From the NCBI GenBank assembly GCA_047631555.1, contig JBLHZY010000005.1, positions 1-64,000 of the forward strand: a stretch of DNA of 64,000 nt, written 5' to 3'. The notes under the pieces were generated by a model, which was given only the letters and a program-made list of their open reading frames with translations, had not been told where the DNA came from and ran no database searches. Shown here piece after piece: positions 17,390 through 25,271 of the stretch (position 1 is the stretch's first letter; each line of letters begins with the position of its first letter). Source of the DNA: JBLHZY01 sp047631555. Its GTDB lineage: Bacteria > Pseudomonadota > Alphaproteobacteria > Rhodobacterales > Rhodobacteraceae. Both the position numbers and the translations under genes were made by a program.

Positions 17390-18274
17390 ATGCGTCTGAT
17401 CTCTTTGGTTCAAGCGGCTTTCTTTTGCATTATTATTGCCAGCCCTACCGTCGCGCGCGCACCGAATGTTCTGACCGATACGCGTGTTACACACAGTCTT
17501 GTCACTCTGGTAATGGGCGACACTGGCGCGCCCAGCCTGCTTTTGGACGCATTGAGCGACCCGCATCATGCGCAGCTTCGCCCCTCACAAGCCCGCGCTC
17601 TGGCTCAAGCAGACGTGTTCTTTTGGATCGGCGCCCCGCTCACGCCTTGGCTGGAAAACAAGGTTGAGACCCTCCTGCCCCAAGGGGCGGCTTTTGCGCT
17701 ATTGGGGTTCAAAGGCACTGAGCTTCGCGCGTTTGAAGAAGATCACGATGACGATGCGCTGGATCCCCATGCCTGGCTCGACCCAACCAATGCCCGCGTT
17801 TGGCTTGCCGAAATTGCGACTATCTTATCCAAGTTTGATCCGGAAAACGCTGATACCTACCGCGCCAATGCGATACGCGCTCAATCCGAAATTGATGCGC
17901 TTTCAGCCCAGATCGCGGCCGATCTCACGTTCCAAAAGCCGCGAAACTATATCGCTTCGCATGATGCTTTTGACTATCTCAGCGCGCGTTTCAATCTTCA
18001 TATTGTCGCCTCCATCTCGGACGGCCACGCAAATGCGCCGGGGGCCGCAAGCCTTTCCGCATTGCGCCGGACGATTGAAAACCAGACCATCGATTGCATT
18101 TTCTCTGAGACGCCCGGCCCTGATCTTCAAGCCGCACGCATCGCGGCCGATACCGGCATCCCTTTGGCGCTGCTTGATCCGACCGGCGCGATGCAAGACG
18201 CGGGCCCTGCACTTTACGGCGCAATGATGCGCAAGCTTGCCAATGACATCGCGCGATGCGGCGCCCCCAAGTAG
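17390..18274 (+). CDS. znuA: Zinc ABC transporter periplasmic binding protein
   Basis: Cluster A-I metal-binding protein that delivers Zn(II) to ZnuBC. ATG 17390 has AAGGAGG seven bases upstream and begins a signal peptide; the product is 294 residues. Metal-ligand histidines are expected in RVTHSLV, DPHAWLDP and ASHDAF, and the final acidic ligand in LLDPTGA. The flexible loop between the first two is short and acidic (EEDHDDDALDPH) rather than His-rich. It is transcribed alone, divergent from zur. Confidence 0.9.
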   Translation: MRLISLVQAAFFCIIIASPTVARAPNVLTDTRVTHSLVTLVMGDTGAPSLLLDALSDPHHAQLRPSQARALAQADVFFWIGAPLTPWLENKVETLLPQGAAFALLGFKGTELRAFEEDHDDDALDPHAWLDPTNARVWLAEIATILSKFDPENADTYRANAIRAQSEIDALSAQIAADLTFQKPRNYIASHDAFDYLSARFNLHIVASISDGHANAPGAASLSALRRTIENQTIDCIFSETPGPDLQAARIAADTGIPLALLDPTGAMQDAGPALYGAMMRKLANDIARCGAPK

Positions 18275-18355
18275 TATGACTTTTTGATTGCACCTCCCCG
18301 CCGCGATGCCGATAACCCCTTTGAAAAAGCAAACGGTCCGGCGGAGAATTCACGC

Positions 18356-19282
18356 ATGCAACAACCAAAGACGGCAGGCATCAAGTGGATTGGCGCAGAT
18401 TGGGGTAGCTCAAATCTGCGCGTTTACGGGTTTGATGATGCGGACGTTTTGATCTGTGAGGCGCGCTCTGATGCTGGCTCTGGCAGCCTTTCATCCGCGC
18501 AATTTGAGCCTGCTCTGATCGAACTCATTGGCGAATGGCTGCAGCCGGATCAAACGTATCAAGTGATCATTTGCGGCATGTCAGGTGCGCGCGAAGGCTG
18601 GGCCGAGGCGGGATATTCGCATGTGCCCTGCGCGCCGCTTGCGCCGGGGTTTACCTACGCCAAAACGCTTGATCCCCGCCTTGATATTCGCCTCATTTCG
18701 GGCTTGGCGCAGGCCAATCCGGCCGATGTTATGCGCGGCGAGGAGACGCAGATCGCAGGCTTCCTTGCGCTTCATCCAAAGTTTGATGGCGTGCTTTGCC
18801 TGCCGGGAACCCATACCAAATGGGCGCATATTTCTGCAGGCGAAGTTGTCTCGTTTCAAACGGTGATGACGGGCGACTTATTTGCCGCCATCTCTGAACA
18901 AACTGTGCTGCGCCATTCCTTGAAAGAGGATGGATCGCCGCAAGATGGCGCAGGCTTTATCGCGGCTGTGTCAGATGCAATTGCCCGCCCCGAACGCCTG
19001 GCCGCTTCGCTCTTTACCATTCGCGCAGAGGGGCTTTTGAATGGGCTTGCCGCAGGGCAGGCCCGCGCCCGCCTCTCTGGCCTTTTGATCGGCGCCGAAT
19101 TGGCAACAACGCGCGCCTACTGGCTTGGTCAAAACGTAGCGCTAATCGGCGACGCGCAGCTTAGTGCGCGATACGATACGGCCTTGCGCGCACAGGGCGC
19201 CTTGCCCACAATCGTAGACGCCGAAGAGATGACCCGCGCAGGCCTTGCCGCCGCCCGCACCCAATGGAGAGCCATAAAATGA
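18356..19282 (+). CDS. dgoK: 2-dehydro-3-deoxygalactonokinase
   Basis: Phosphorylates 2-keto-3-deoxygalactonate with ATP in the De Ley-Doudoroff branch of galactose breakdown. ATG 18356 is preceded by a GGCGGAG site and gives 308 residues beginning MQQPKTAGIKWIGADWGSSN; GADWGSSNLRVY is the phosphate-1 loop of this sugar-kinase family and GEETQIAGFLALHP and LPGTHTKW are family blocks. The frame is open 24 codons upstream without support. Its stop overlaps the dgoA start (ATGA). Confidence 0.88.
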   Translation: MQQPKTAGIKWIGADWGSSNLRVYGFDDADVLICEARSDAGSGSLSSAQFEPALIELIGEWLQPDQTYQVIICGMSGAREGWAEAGYSHVPCAPLAPGFTYAKTLDPRLDIRLISGLAQANPADVMRGEETQIAGFLALHPKFDGVLCLPGTHTKWAHISAGEVVSFQTVMTGDLFAAISEQTVLRHSLKEDGSPQDGAGFIAAVSDAIARPERLAASLFTIRAEGLLNGLAAGQARARLSGLLIGAELATTRAYWLGQNVALIGDAQLSARYDTALRAQGALPTIVDAEEMTRAGLAAARTQWRAIK

Positions 19283-19884
19283 GCCGCCCCCTGATTGCCA
19301 TTTTGCGCGGGATTACCCCGCCCGAAGCCGCCCCCGTTGCGCAAGCTTTGATCGAGGCAGGCATCACCCGCATCGAGGTTCCGCTCAACTCGCCCCAGCC
19401 CTTTGAGAGCATCGCGAATATGGTGCGCGAATATGGAACCAAGGCGCTGATTGGTGCCGGAACCGTGCTGAGCACGCGTGATGTTGCCAAGCTGGCCGAG
19501 GCCGGTGGGCGGCTTGTTGTCTCGCCCAATTGCGATGCGGATGTGATCAAAGCAACGAAGGCCGCCGGGCTGCAAAGCTTTCCCGGCGTTTTGACTCCAA
19601 GCGAATGTTTTGCGGCGCTGAAAGCAGGCGCGGATGGGCTCAAGGTTTTCCCGGCCTTTTAGATGGGCATGGATGGGCTGGCCGCATTGCGCGCCGTTTT
19701 GCCTGCGCAGACGGAAGTTTATATGGTTGGCGACGTTGGGCCGGATAGTTTTGGCAATTGGATCGCAGCAGGCGCGAGCGGATTTGGTCTTGGCACCTCG
19801 CTTTATCGCCCCGGAGATAGTGCAAAAGACGTGAGCGCCAAGGCGCGAATAATGGTAGCAGCATATGACGAGGTGAGCGCATGA
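19279..19884 (+). pseudogene. dgoA: 2-dehydro-3-deoxy-6-phosphogalactonate aldolase with an in-frame amber codon
   Basis: Class I KDPG/KDPGal aldolase that splits 2-keto-3-deoxy-6-phosphogalactonate into pyruvate and glyceraldehyde 3-phosphate. From ATG 19279 the frame encodes the usual start (ILRGITPPEA), the Glu of RIEVPLNSP and the Schiff-base lysine in DGLKVFPAF, then meets TAG at 19660-19662 and runs on in the same frame (MGMDGLAALRAVLP, YMVGDVGPDSFGNW, GFGLGTSLYRPGDSA) to TGA at 19884. The full frame is 202 codons, the normal family length. The lost residue is probably Leu or Gln, one base from TAG. No other lesion is visible, and both ATGA overlaps with dgoK and the lactonase gene are kept. 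A chain ending at the TAG would lack the last part of the barrel. Confidence 0.85.
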
Positions 19885-20741
19885 AGGCGGAGATTTTTGA
19901 CCAAACGATTTGTGAACTTGGCGAGGGACCGATGTGGCACCCCCTGCGCAATCAGTTGTTTTGGTTCGATATTGTTGGGAAACGGCTGTATACTCGGCTC
20001 GGCGACACAACCCGTCATTGGCAATTTGAAGAGCATGTTTCTGCCGCTGGATGGATTGATGCGGATCGCTTGCTGATCGCCTCTGAGACGGCGTTGTTTA
20101 GCTTTGATCTTGAAAGCGGCACGCGGGTTCATCTTTGTGATCTTGAGGCGGATAATCCTATCACACGCTCCAACGATGGGCGCGCGGATCCTCAAGGGGG
20201 CTTTTGGATCGGCACGATGGGCAAAAAAGCTGAGGCCGATGCAGGCGCGATCTACCGCTATTATCGCGGCGAGCTGCGCCAGCTTTTTGCACCGATCCAA
20301 ATCTCAAATTCGATCTGTTTTAGCCCGGATGGAAAGCACGCCTATTTCACCGATACGCCAGTGGATAAAATCATGCGCGTGGCTCTGGATGGCGATGGTT
20401 GGCCTGTTGGCGCGCCTGAGGTTTTCCTCGATTGCAAGGATCAGCCGGGGCATCCTGATGGCTCTGTTGTGGACGCCGAGGGCAATCTTTGGAATGCCCA
20501 GTGGGGCGCGGCGCGGGTCGCTTGTTTCTCGCCCGAAGGAGCGTTCTTGCGCGCAGTGGACGTGGGCGGCGCGCATAGTTCTTGCCCGGCCTTTGGCGGC
20601 GAAGATGGCACGACCCTTTTTGTAACGACCGCGCTTCAAGGAATGTCCAAAGAGAACGCCGCGCGCTATCCAGACAATGGCAAGGTTTTCGCCGCGCCAA
20701 ACGTGGCCAAGGGCCAGAAAGAACATCAGGTTATCCTATGA
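19881..20741 (+). CDS. SMP-30/gluconolactonase-family sugar lactonase
   Basis: Six-bladed beta-propeller metal-dependent lactonase, 286 residues, which by context should open galactonolactone (or a related aldonolactone) to the acid. Motifs seen are CELGEGPMWHP with the metal-binding Glu, RSNDGRADPQGGFWIGTMG with Asn/Asp ligands, ISNSICFSPDGKHAYFTDT and GHPDGSVVDAEGNLWNAQWG. It overlaps dgoA and galM by ATGA at each end, giving a tightly coupled dgoK-dgoA-lactonase-galM operon. Confidence 0.85.
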   Translation: MKAEIFDQTICELGEGPMWHPLRNQLFWFDIVGKRLYTRLGDTTRHWQFEEHVSAAGWIDADRLLIASETALFSFDLESGTRVHLCDLEADNPITRSNDGRADPQGGFWIGTMGKKAEADAGAIYRYYRGELRQLFAPIQISNSICFSPDGKHAYFTDTPVDKIMRVALDGDGWPVGAPEVFLDCKDQPGHPDGSVVDAEGNLWNAQWGAARVACFSPEGAFLRAVDVGGAHSSCPAFGGEDGTTLFVTTALQGMSKENAARYPDNGKVFAAPNVAKGQKEHQVIL

Positions 20742-21712
20742 GTGTTGCCCAACAAATTACCCTAAATGCTGGCGAGTTGACGGTTCGATTGCTGACCCTT
20801 GGTGCCACGCTTCAGGACGTTATGCTTGAAGGGATCGATCATTCACTAACGCTTGGTTCGGGCGATCTTTCGGCCTATGGGCGCGGTATGGAATATTTCG
20901 GCGCGATCGTCGGGCCTGTGGCCAATCGGATCGCGGGGGCTTCGGCTTCGCTTGGTGGGCAGCGCATCCGCTTTGATGCAAATGAGCGCGGCGTGACCAC
21001 GCTTCATGGCGGGCGCACAGGCACGCATACCAAGGTTTGGGATCTGCTTGAGGTTGGCAATAAGCACGCGCGCATGCAGGTGAACCTCCCCGATGGCGAG
21101 GGCGGCTTTCCGGGCAATCGAACGATCACCGCTGCGTTTCGTGTCGATGATGAGGGGAGCCTGCGCCTTGATCTAACGGCAACGACGGACGCGGATACTT
21201 TCATCAATCTGGCCAATCACAGCTATTGGAACCTTGATGGCTCCGACACGATTGAGGGCCATAAACTGAGCATCAACGCCGAGTATTATACGCCCGTTGA
21301 TCGCACGCTCATCCCCGAAGGCCATAGCGAAGAGGTTGCGGGAACGCCGTTTGATTTTCGCGAGTTGCGCGCTGTTGGGGTTAATCCTGATGTCCTACTG
21401 GATCACAATTTCTGCCTGACTGGTGCGCGCGGGCCGCTGCGCCATGCCTGCCGCCTTGAGGGGCAATCGGGCATCAGCCTTGAGATTGAAACGACCGAGC
21501 CGGGCTTGCAGGTTTATGATGGCTCCTCCATCCAAACCGCGCCTTGGGAGGGCATTCAAGCCAAGCCTTACGGCGCTTATGCGGGCCTCGCGCTTGAGCC
21601 GCAATCATGGCCCGATGCGCCCAATCGGCCCCGCTTTCCGCGTATTCAGCTCGCGCCCGGTCAGACCTATTCCCAGACAACGCTTTGGCATTTCAACAAG
21701 CCCGGCGCTTAG
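20738..21712 (+). CDS. galM: Aldose 1-epimerase (galactose mutarotase)
   Basis: Interconverts alpha and beta anomers of galactose or related aldoses, feeding the dehydrogenase step. From ATG 20738 (ATGA overlap with the lactonase stop) the protein is 324 residues. Family motifs are GPVANRIAGA, TTLHGG near the first catalytic His, NLANHSYWNLDG with the second catalytic His, and the C-terminal ALEPQSWPDAPN with the general-base region. Galactose dehydrogenase and galactonate dehydratase, needed to complete the route, are not in the window. Its TAG stop overlaps the stop of convergent puuD. Confidence 0.9.
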   Translation: MSVAQQITLNAGELTVRLLTLGATLQDVMLEGIDHSLTLGSGDLSAYGRGMEYFGAIVGPVANRIAGASASLGGQRIRFDANERGVTTLHGGRTGTHTKVWDLLEVGNKHARMQVNLPDGEGGFPGNRTITAAFRVDDEGSLRLDLTATTDADTFINLANHSYWNLDGSDTIEGHKLSINAEYYTPVDRTLIPEGHSEEVAGTPFDFRELRAVGVNPDVLLDHNFCLTGARGPLRHACRLEGQSGISLEIETTEPGLQVYDGSSIQTAPWEGIQAKPYGAYAGLALEPQSWPDAPNRPRFPRIQLAPGQTYSQTTLWHFNKPGA

Positions 21713-22944
21713 CTTCCCTTTAGGGCGGCGCGATACCAAGCGACGATCAAATCGCGCTCTTCTTCTTCCATGAAGCTGACATTGGCAGGGGGCATTGCAT
21801 GGGTGTATCCGGCCTGTAAGAATATCTCGCGGGCATTGGTGGCGATGCGCGCGGGCGTATCAAGGCGAACGCCTTTTGGGGCCGAATTGATACCCTCCCA
21901 AAACGGCTCGGCGGTGTGACACATCGAGCAGCGCCCCATCACGATATCATGCACATCCTCCCAACCTGTCGCCGTTACAAAACGCTCGGCGCGGGCCGGA
22001 ATTGCCGCCTCTTCCTCTGCGCTTTCGCGGTGAAACATCGGCGCGGTTGAGAGCCATGTGATGATCAAGAACAGCACGATGGTGGCGAGCCATGTCCATG
22101 TTGGATTGCCTTTGCGGGCGTGATGCGTATTGAAATAATGGCGGATCGTAACCCCCATCAGAAAGACGAGCGAGGCAATCAACCAATTGTATTCGCTCGC
22201 AAATGCCAGCGGGTAATGATTTGAGAGCATCAGGAAAATCACCGGCAAAGTCAGGTAGTTATTGTGGGTCGAGCGCTGCTTGGCGATCTTGCCGTATTTC
22301 GCATCCGGTGCACGCCCGGCCTTTAGATCAGCCACAACGATGCGCTGATTGGGCATGATGACGAGGAAAACATTCGCCGTCATGATTGTCGCTGTGAAGG
22401 CCCCCAAATGCAGCAGCGCTGCGCGGCCCGAAAATACCTGCGTATAGCCGTAAGCCATGATCACGAGGATCACATAAAGCCCGAGCATCAGGCGCGTGTT
22501 ATCATCGCCAAAGCGGCTTTTGCAGATCAAATCATAGAGCAGCCAGCCAAGCGCGAGCGAGGCGATCGAGATCACAATCGCTAAGCCAATCGGGATGTCG
22601 AGGACCGCTGGATCAACCAGATAGAGATCGGCCCCGAGATAATAAACAAGGATCAGCATGGCAAAACCAGAGAGCCATGTGGAATAGCTTTCCCATTTGA
22701 ACCAGATCAGATCATCGGGCATCCGCGCCGGCGCAACTTGGTATTTCTGGATGAAATAAAACCCGCCGCCGTGAACTTGCCATTCCTCGCCGCTCACCCC
22801 CGCCCGCCGATCCGAGCTTGGCCGCAGCCCCAGATCAAGCGCGATGAAATAAAACGAAGAGCCAATCCAAGCGATCGCCGTGATCACATGCAGCCAGCGA
22901 ACGGCAAACTCGACCCATTCCCAAAGAACGATGAAATCATACAT
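21709..22944 (-). CDS. puuD: Membrane-bound urate hydroxylase with C-terminal cytochrome c domain
   Basis: Oxidises urate to 5-hydroxyisourate, passing electrons to a fused cytochrome c. The 411-residue protein has about eight membrane helices beginning with WLHVITAIAWIGSSFYFIALDL, a family signature, and a C-terminal haem motif CSMCHTAEP. It lies 2 bases downstream of the hydroxyisourate hydrolase gene, so the two successive enzymes are co-transcribed. Confidence 0.9.
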   Translation of the reverse strand: MYDFIVLWEWVEFAVRWLHVITAIAWIGSSFYFIALDLGLRPSSDRRAGVSGEEWQVHGGGFYFIQKYQVAPARMPDDLIWFKWESYSTWLSGFAMLILVYYLGADLYLVDPAVLDIPIGLAIVISIASLALGWLLYDLICKSRFGDDNTRLMLGLYVILVIMAYGYTQVFSGRAALLHLGAFTATIMTANVFLVIMPNQRIVVADLKAGRAPDAKYGKIAKQRSTHNNYLTLPVIFLMLSNHYPLAFASEYNWLIASLVFLMGVTIRHYFNTHHARKGNPTWTWLATIVLFLIITWLSTAPMFHRESAEEEAAIPARAERFVTATGWEDVHDIVMGRCSMCHTAEPFWEGINSAPKGVRLDTPARIATNAREIFLQAGYTHAMPPANVSFMEEEERDLIVAWYRAALKGS

Positions 22945-22946
22945 GC

Positions 22947-23306
22947 TCAGCTCCCGCGATAGGTTGAATAGCCAAAGGGCGAAAGCAGCAGCGGCACATG
23001 ATAATGCGCCTGCGGATCATCCATGCCAAAACGGATCGGAATTTGATCAAGAAACAAAGGATCGGGCAGCTTAGCACCGCTTGCGCGCAGATAATCCCCT
23101 GCAAAAAAGATCAGCTCATAGATGCCGGTCGCGAAATCTGCGGCCGCGAGAATGGGCGCATCGGTGCGGCCATCGGCATTGGTCTGGGCCTCGGCGATCT
23201 TGGCGCGCGTGTCGCCGCTTATCCTATAGAGCGCAATTTTGATCCCGGCCGCAGGGGCACCGCTTGCCGTATCAAGCACATGTGTCGTCAGATACCCTTT
23301 GCTCAT
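22947..23306 (-). CDS. uraH: 5-hydroxyisourate hydrolase
   Basis: Transthyretin-related hydrolase that converts 5-hydroxyisourate to OHCU. ATG 23306 gives 119 residues, the normal size, starting MSKGYLTTHVLDTASG; the active-site His is in that motif and the C-terminus ends in the diagnostic tetrapeptide YRGS. The frame continues upstream, but there is no homology or ribosome site there. It lacks a signal peptide. The third enzyme (OHCU decarboxylase) and allantoinase are absent from the window. Confidence 0.92.
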   Translation of the reverse strand: MSKGYLTTHVLDTASGAPAAGIKIALYRISGDTRAKIAEAQTNADGRTDAPILAAADFATGIYELIFFAGDYLRASGAKLPDPLFLDQIPIRFGMDDPQAHYHVPLLLSPFGYSTYRGS

Positions 23307-23596
23307 CTCAATCGCCTTTCCGGAACGTTTCGCCAAAGGTGCGCGATATGTTGCGCGCGTGCAATGGATTCTGGCCTTACTTATGGCGTGCCCGACCATT
23401 GAAGAGCCCAATTTTCCCAACGGCTATGAATTGATCGCTCAGACGAGAGCCGCGCCAATCCTTTGGGCGATTTGGGCGAAATAGTCGCTTTTTGGCGCTC
23501 AAAACACGTTTGTGCGCGCGCTTTTTGGGATGTTTTACAGAGCAACGCTGCTGCCTCTCGTTTTCAGTGTTCGGCCTGAATTCGCCCTAAGTATTT

Positions 23597-23607
23597 GTAA
23601 AGTTTAC
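23597..23607. promoter_or_regulatory. Short perfect dyad in the purine-gene divergent region
   Basis: GTAAAGTTTAC is a perfect inverted repeat around a central G, in AT-richer sequence than its surroundings and located midway between the urate operon and the permease. It could be an operator for a purine regulator, but no regulator gene is nearby. Confidence 0.3.
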
Positions 23608-23714
23608 GAATTTACGCGCCATACCGCATATTCCCTTCAAAGCCGAGATCGCGCGCGGGACCTCGATTTTCAAAAACCTTTGAGAATTGGCGTTTTCGTG
23701 ATTCACTCTGCCCC

Positions 23715-23734
23715 AGGGCCCGGAACAGGGCCTT
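23715..23734 (+). promoter_or_regulatory. Leader hairpin upstream of purine permease
   Basis: AGGGCCC (23715-23721) pairs with GGGCCTT (23728-23734) around a 6-base loop, ending 29 bases before the permease ATG. Purine permease genes in related bacteria can have purine-sensing leaders; I cannot match this one to a known riboswitch, so only a structured leader is claimed. Confidence 0.3.
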
Positions 23735-23763
23735 CATAAAACAGACGAACAGGGACAGATACC

Positions 23764-25113
23764 ATGACAGATAGCTCTATCGGTACGCCAGAACAGTTAC
23801 GTGATCCCAATTATACGCCGCCGCTTGCGCAGGCTATTCCTTTGGGCATTCAGCACGTTTTGGCGATGTTTGTATCCAATGTTACCCCCGCAATTATCGT
23901 CGCCGGCGCTGCTGGCTTCGGTTTTGGATCGGCTGATCCAACCGCGATGATCTATATGATCCAGATGTCGATGCTCTTTGCTGGCATCGCGACGCTCTTT
24001 CAAACCATCGGGTTTGGGCCGGTCGGGGCGCGCTTGCCAATCGTTCAAGGGACCTCGTTTGCTTTTGTGCCCGTGATGATCCCGGCCGTTGCTGGCCTTG
24101 GAACGGCGGGCCTTCCGGGCTTGATGACAGGCGTTGTCATTGGCGGCGTGTTTCACTTCTGCCTTGGCTTTTTCATCAAACGCATCCGTTTTGCTTTGCC
24201 GCCTTTGGTGACGGGGTTGATCGTTTTGATGATCGGGCTCGCGCTTGTGAAGGTTGGCATTCAATATGCCGCTGGCGGCGTGCCAATGATGGGCAAGCCT
24301 GAGTTTGGCTCAATGGCAATGTGGGGTCCGGCACTTGTCGTGATCGTCGTAACGCTTGGGGTAAAGTTCTTTACCCGTGGCTTCCTATCCGTTGCAGCCG
24401 TTCTTATTGGCCTGTTGGTGGGTTATATCGTGGCCTATTTCATGGGGCAGGTAAGCTTTGGCGGCATTGGCCGTGCATCGGCGTTTTCGCTGCCTATGCC
24501 GTTCAAGTGGGGCTTTGAGCTGAACTGGGCGATCATTATCGGCATGTGTTTGATGGCCATTGTTTCGGCGATTGAAACCGTGGGCGATACATCCGGCATC
24601 ACCAAAGGCGGCGCCGGGCGCGAAGCCACGGATGATGAGGTTGCAGGCGCAACTTTCGCTGATGGTCTTGGGACCGCGCTTGCGGGTATTTTTGGCGGCC
24701 TGCCGAATACATCCTTCTCGCAAAACGTCGGCCTTATCGCGATTACCGGCGTTATGAGCCGGCATGTTGTGACCATTGGCGCGCTTTTCTTGATCCTTGG
24801 TGGGCTGATCCCCAAGATCGGCGCGATCATCAATACCGTGCCAATCAATGTGCTTGGTGGCGGTGTGATTGTGATGTTCGGGATGGTTGCGGCTTCGGGG
24901 GTTAACATGCTTTCGGATGTCAGCTGGAACCGCCGCAATATGGTGATTTTTGCGATTTCGCTCTCGATGGGCCTCGGCCTTCAGCTGGTGCCAGAAGCGC
25001 TTCAGCATGTTGGCACAACGGCGCAAATCTTGCTGACCTCGGGCCTGTTGCCTGCGGCGGTGATTGCGATCGTTCTCAATCTCGTGCTGCCAGCAAATCT
25101 GGGCGAAGAATAA
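23764..25113 (+). CDS. NCS2-family purine (xanthine/urate) permease
   Basis: Proton-driven nucleobase symporter of the NAT/NCS2 family, 449 residues with about 12-14 membrane segments. The family signature QNVGLIAITG is present, as are the LPIVQGTSFAFVPV block and the acidic IVSAIETVGDTSG segment that contributes to substrate binding. Divergence from urate hydroxylase and hydroxyisourate hydrolase suggests urate or xanthine as substrate. A strong terminator follows the gene. Confidence 0.9.
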   Translation: MTDSSIGTPEQLRDPNYTPPLAQAIPLGIQHVLAMFVSNVTPAIIVAGAAGFGFGSADPTAMIYMIQMSMLFAGIATLFQTIGFGPVGARLPIVQGTSFAFVPVMIPAVAGLGTAGLPGLMTGVVIGGVFHFCLGFFIKRIRFALPPLVTGLIVLMIGLALVKVGIQYAAGGVPMMGKPEFGSMAMWGPALVVIVVTLGVKFFTRGFLSVAAVLIGLLVGYIVAYFMGQVSFGGIGRASAFSLPMPFKWGFELNWAIIIGMCLMAIVSAIETVGDTSGITKGGAGREATDDEVAGATFADGLGTALAGIFGGLPNTSFSQNVGLIAITGVMSRHVVTIGALFLILGGLIPKIGAIINTVPINVLGGGVIVMFGMVAASGVNMLSDVSWNRRNMVIFAISLSMGLGLQLVPEALQHVGTTAQILLTSGLLPAAVIAIVLNLVLPANLGEE

Positions 25114-25134
25114 GACCCTACGCAGCACAAAATC

Positions 25135-25167
25135 AGCCCCCGCTTGCACGCCAAGCGGGGGCTTTTT
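25135..25167 (+). terminator. Rho-independent terminator after purine permease
   Basis: A perfect 12-bp stem (25135-25146 with 25152-25163) around a 5-base loop is followed by five T residues, 21 bases after the permease stop. Confidence 0.93.
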
Positions 25168-25271
25168 CTTGCCCAAATGAGAGATCGGCAAATGCACGCC
25201 GCGCGCTTCGTGGCCGGTTGCGCCTGTTGCTCAGCGCGCTATCTTAGCGCCAAATATACAAAGGGATTGCC

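Larger units (their letters stand above)
23307..23763. other. Divergent intergenic region, urate genes versus purine permease
   Basis: These 457 bases must hold promoters in both directions. An ORF at 23512-23739 has no family resemblance and I treat it as spurious. The region contains a perfect GTAAA-G-TTTAC dyad and a hairpin close to the permease start, listed separately. No tRNA or known RNA class is recognised. Confidence 0.5.

Noticed and set aside
13357..19884. Reassignment of TAG as a sense codon in this organism
   Set aside because: Many intact genes in the window end in TAG at the expected family length, some with the stop overlapping a converging gene, so TAG normally terminates.
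23512..23739. 75-codon ORF in the urate/permease gap
   Set aside because: No ribosome site and no recognisable motif; it covers the expected promoter of the permease.
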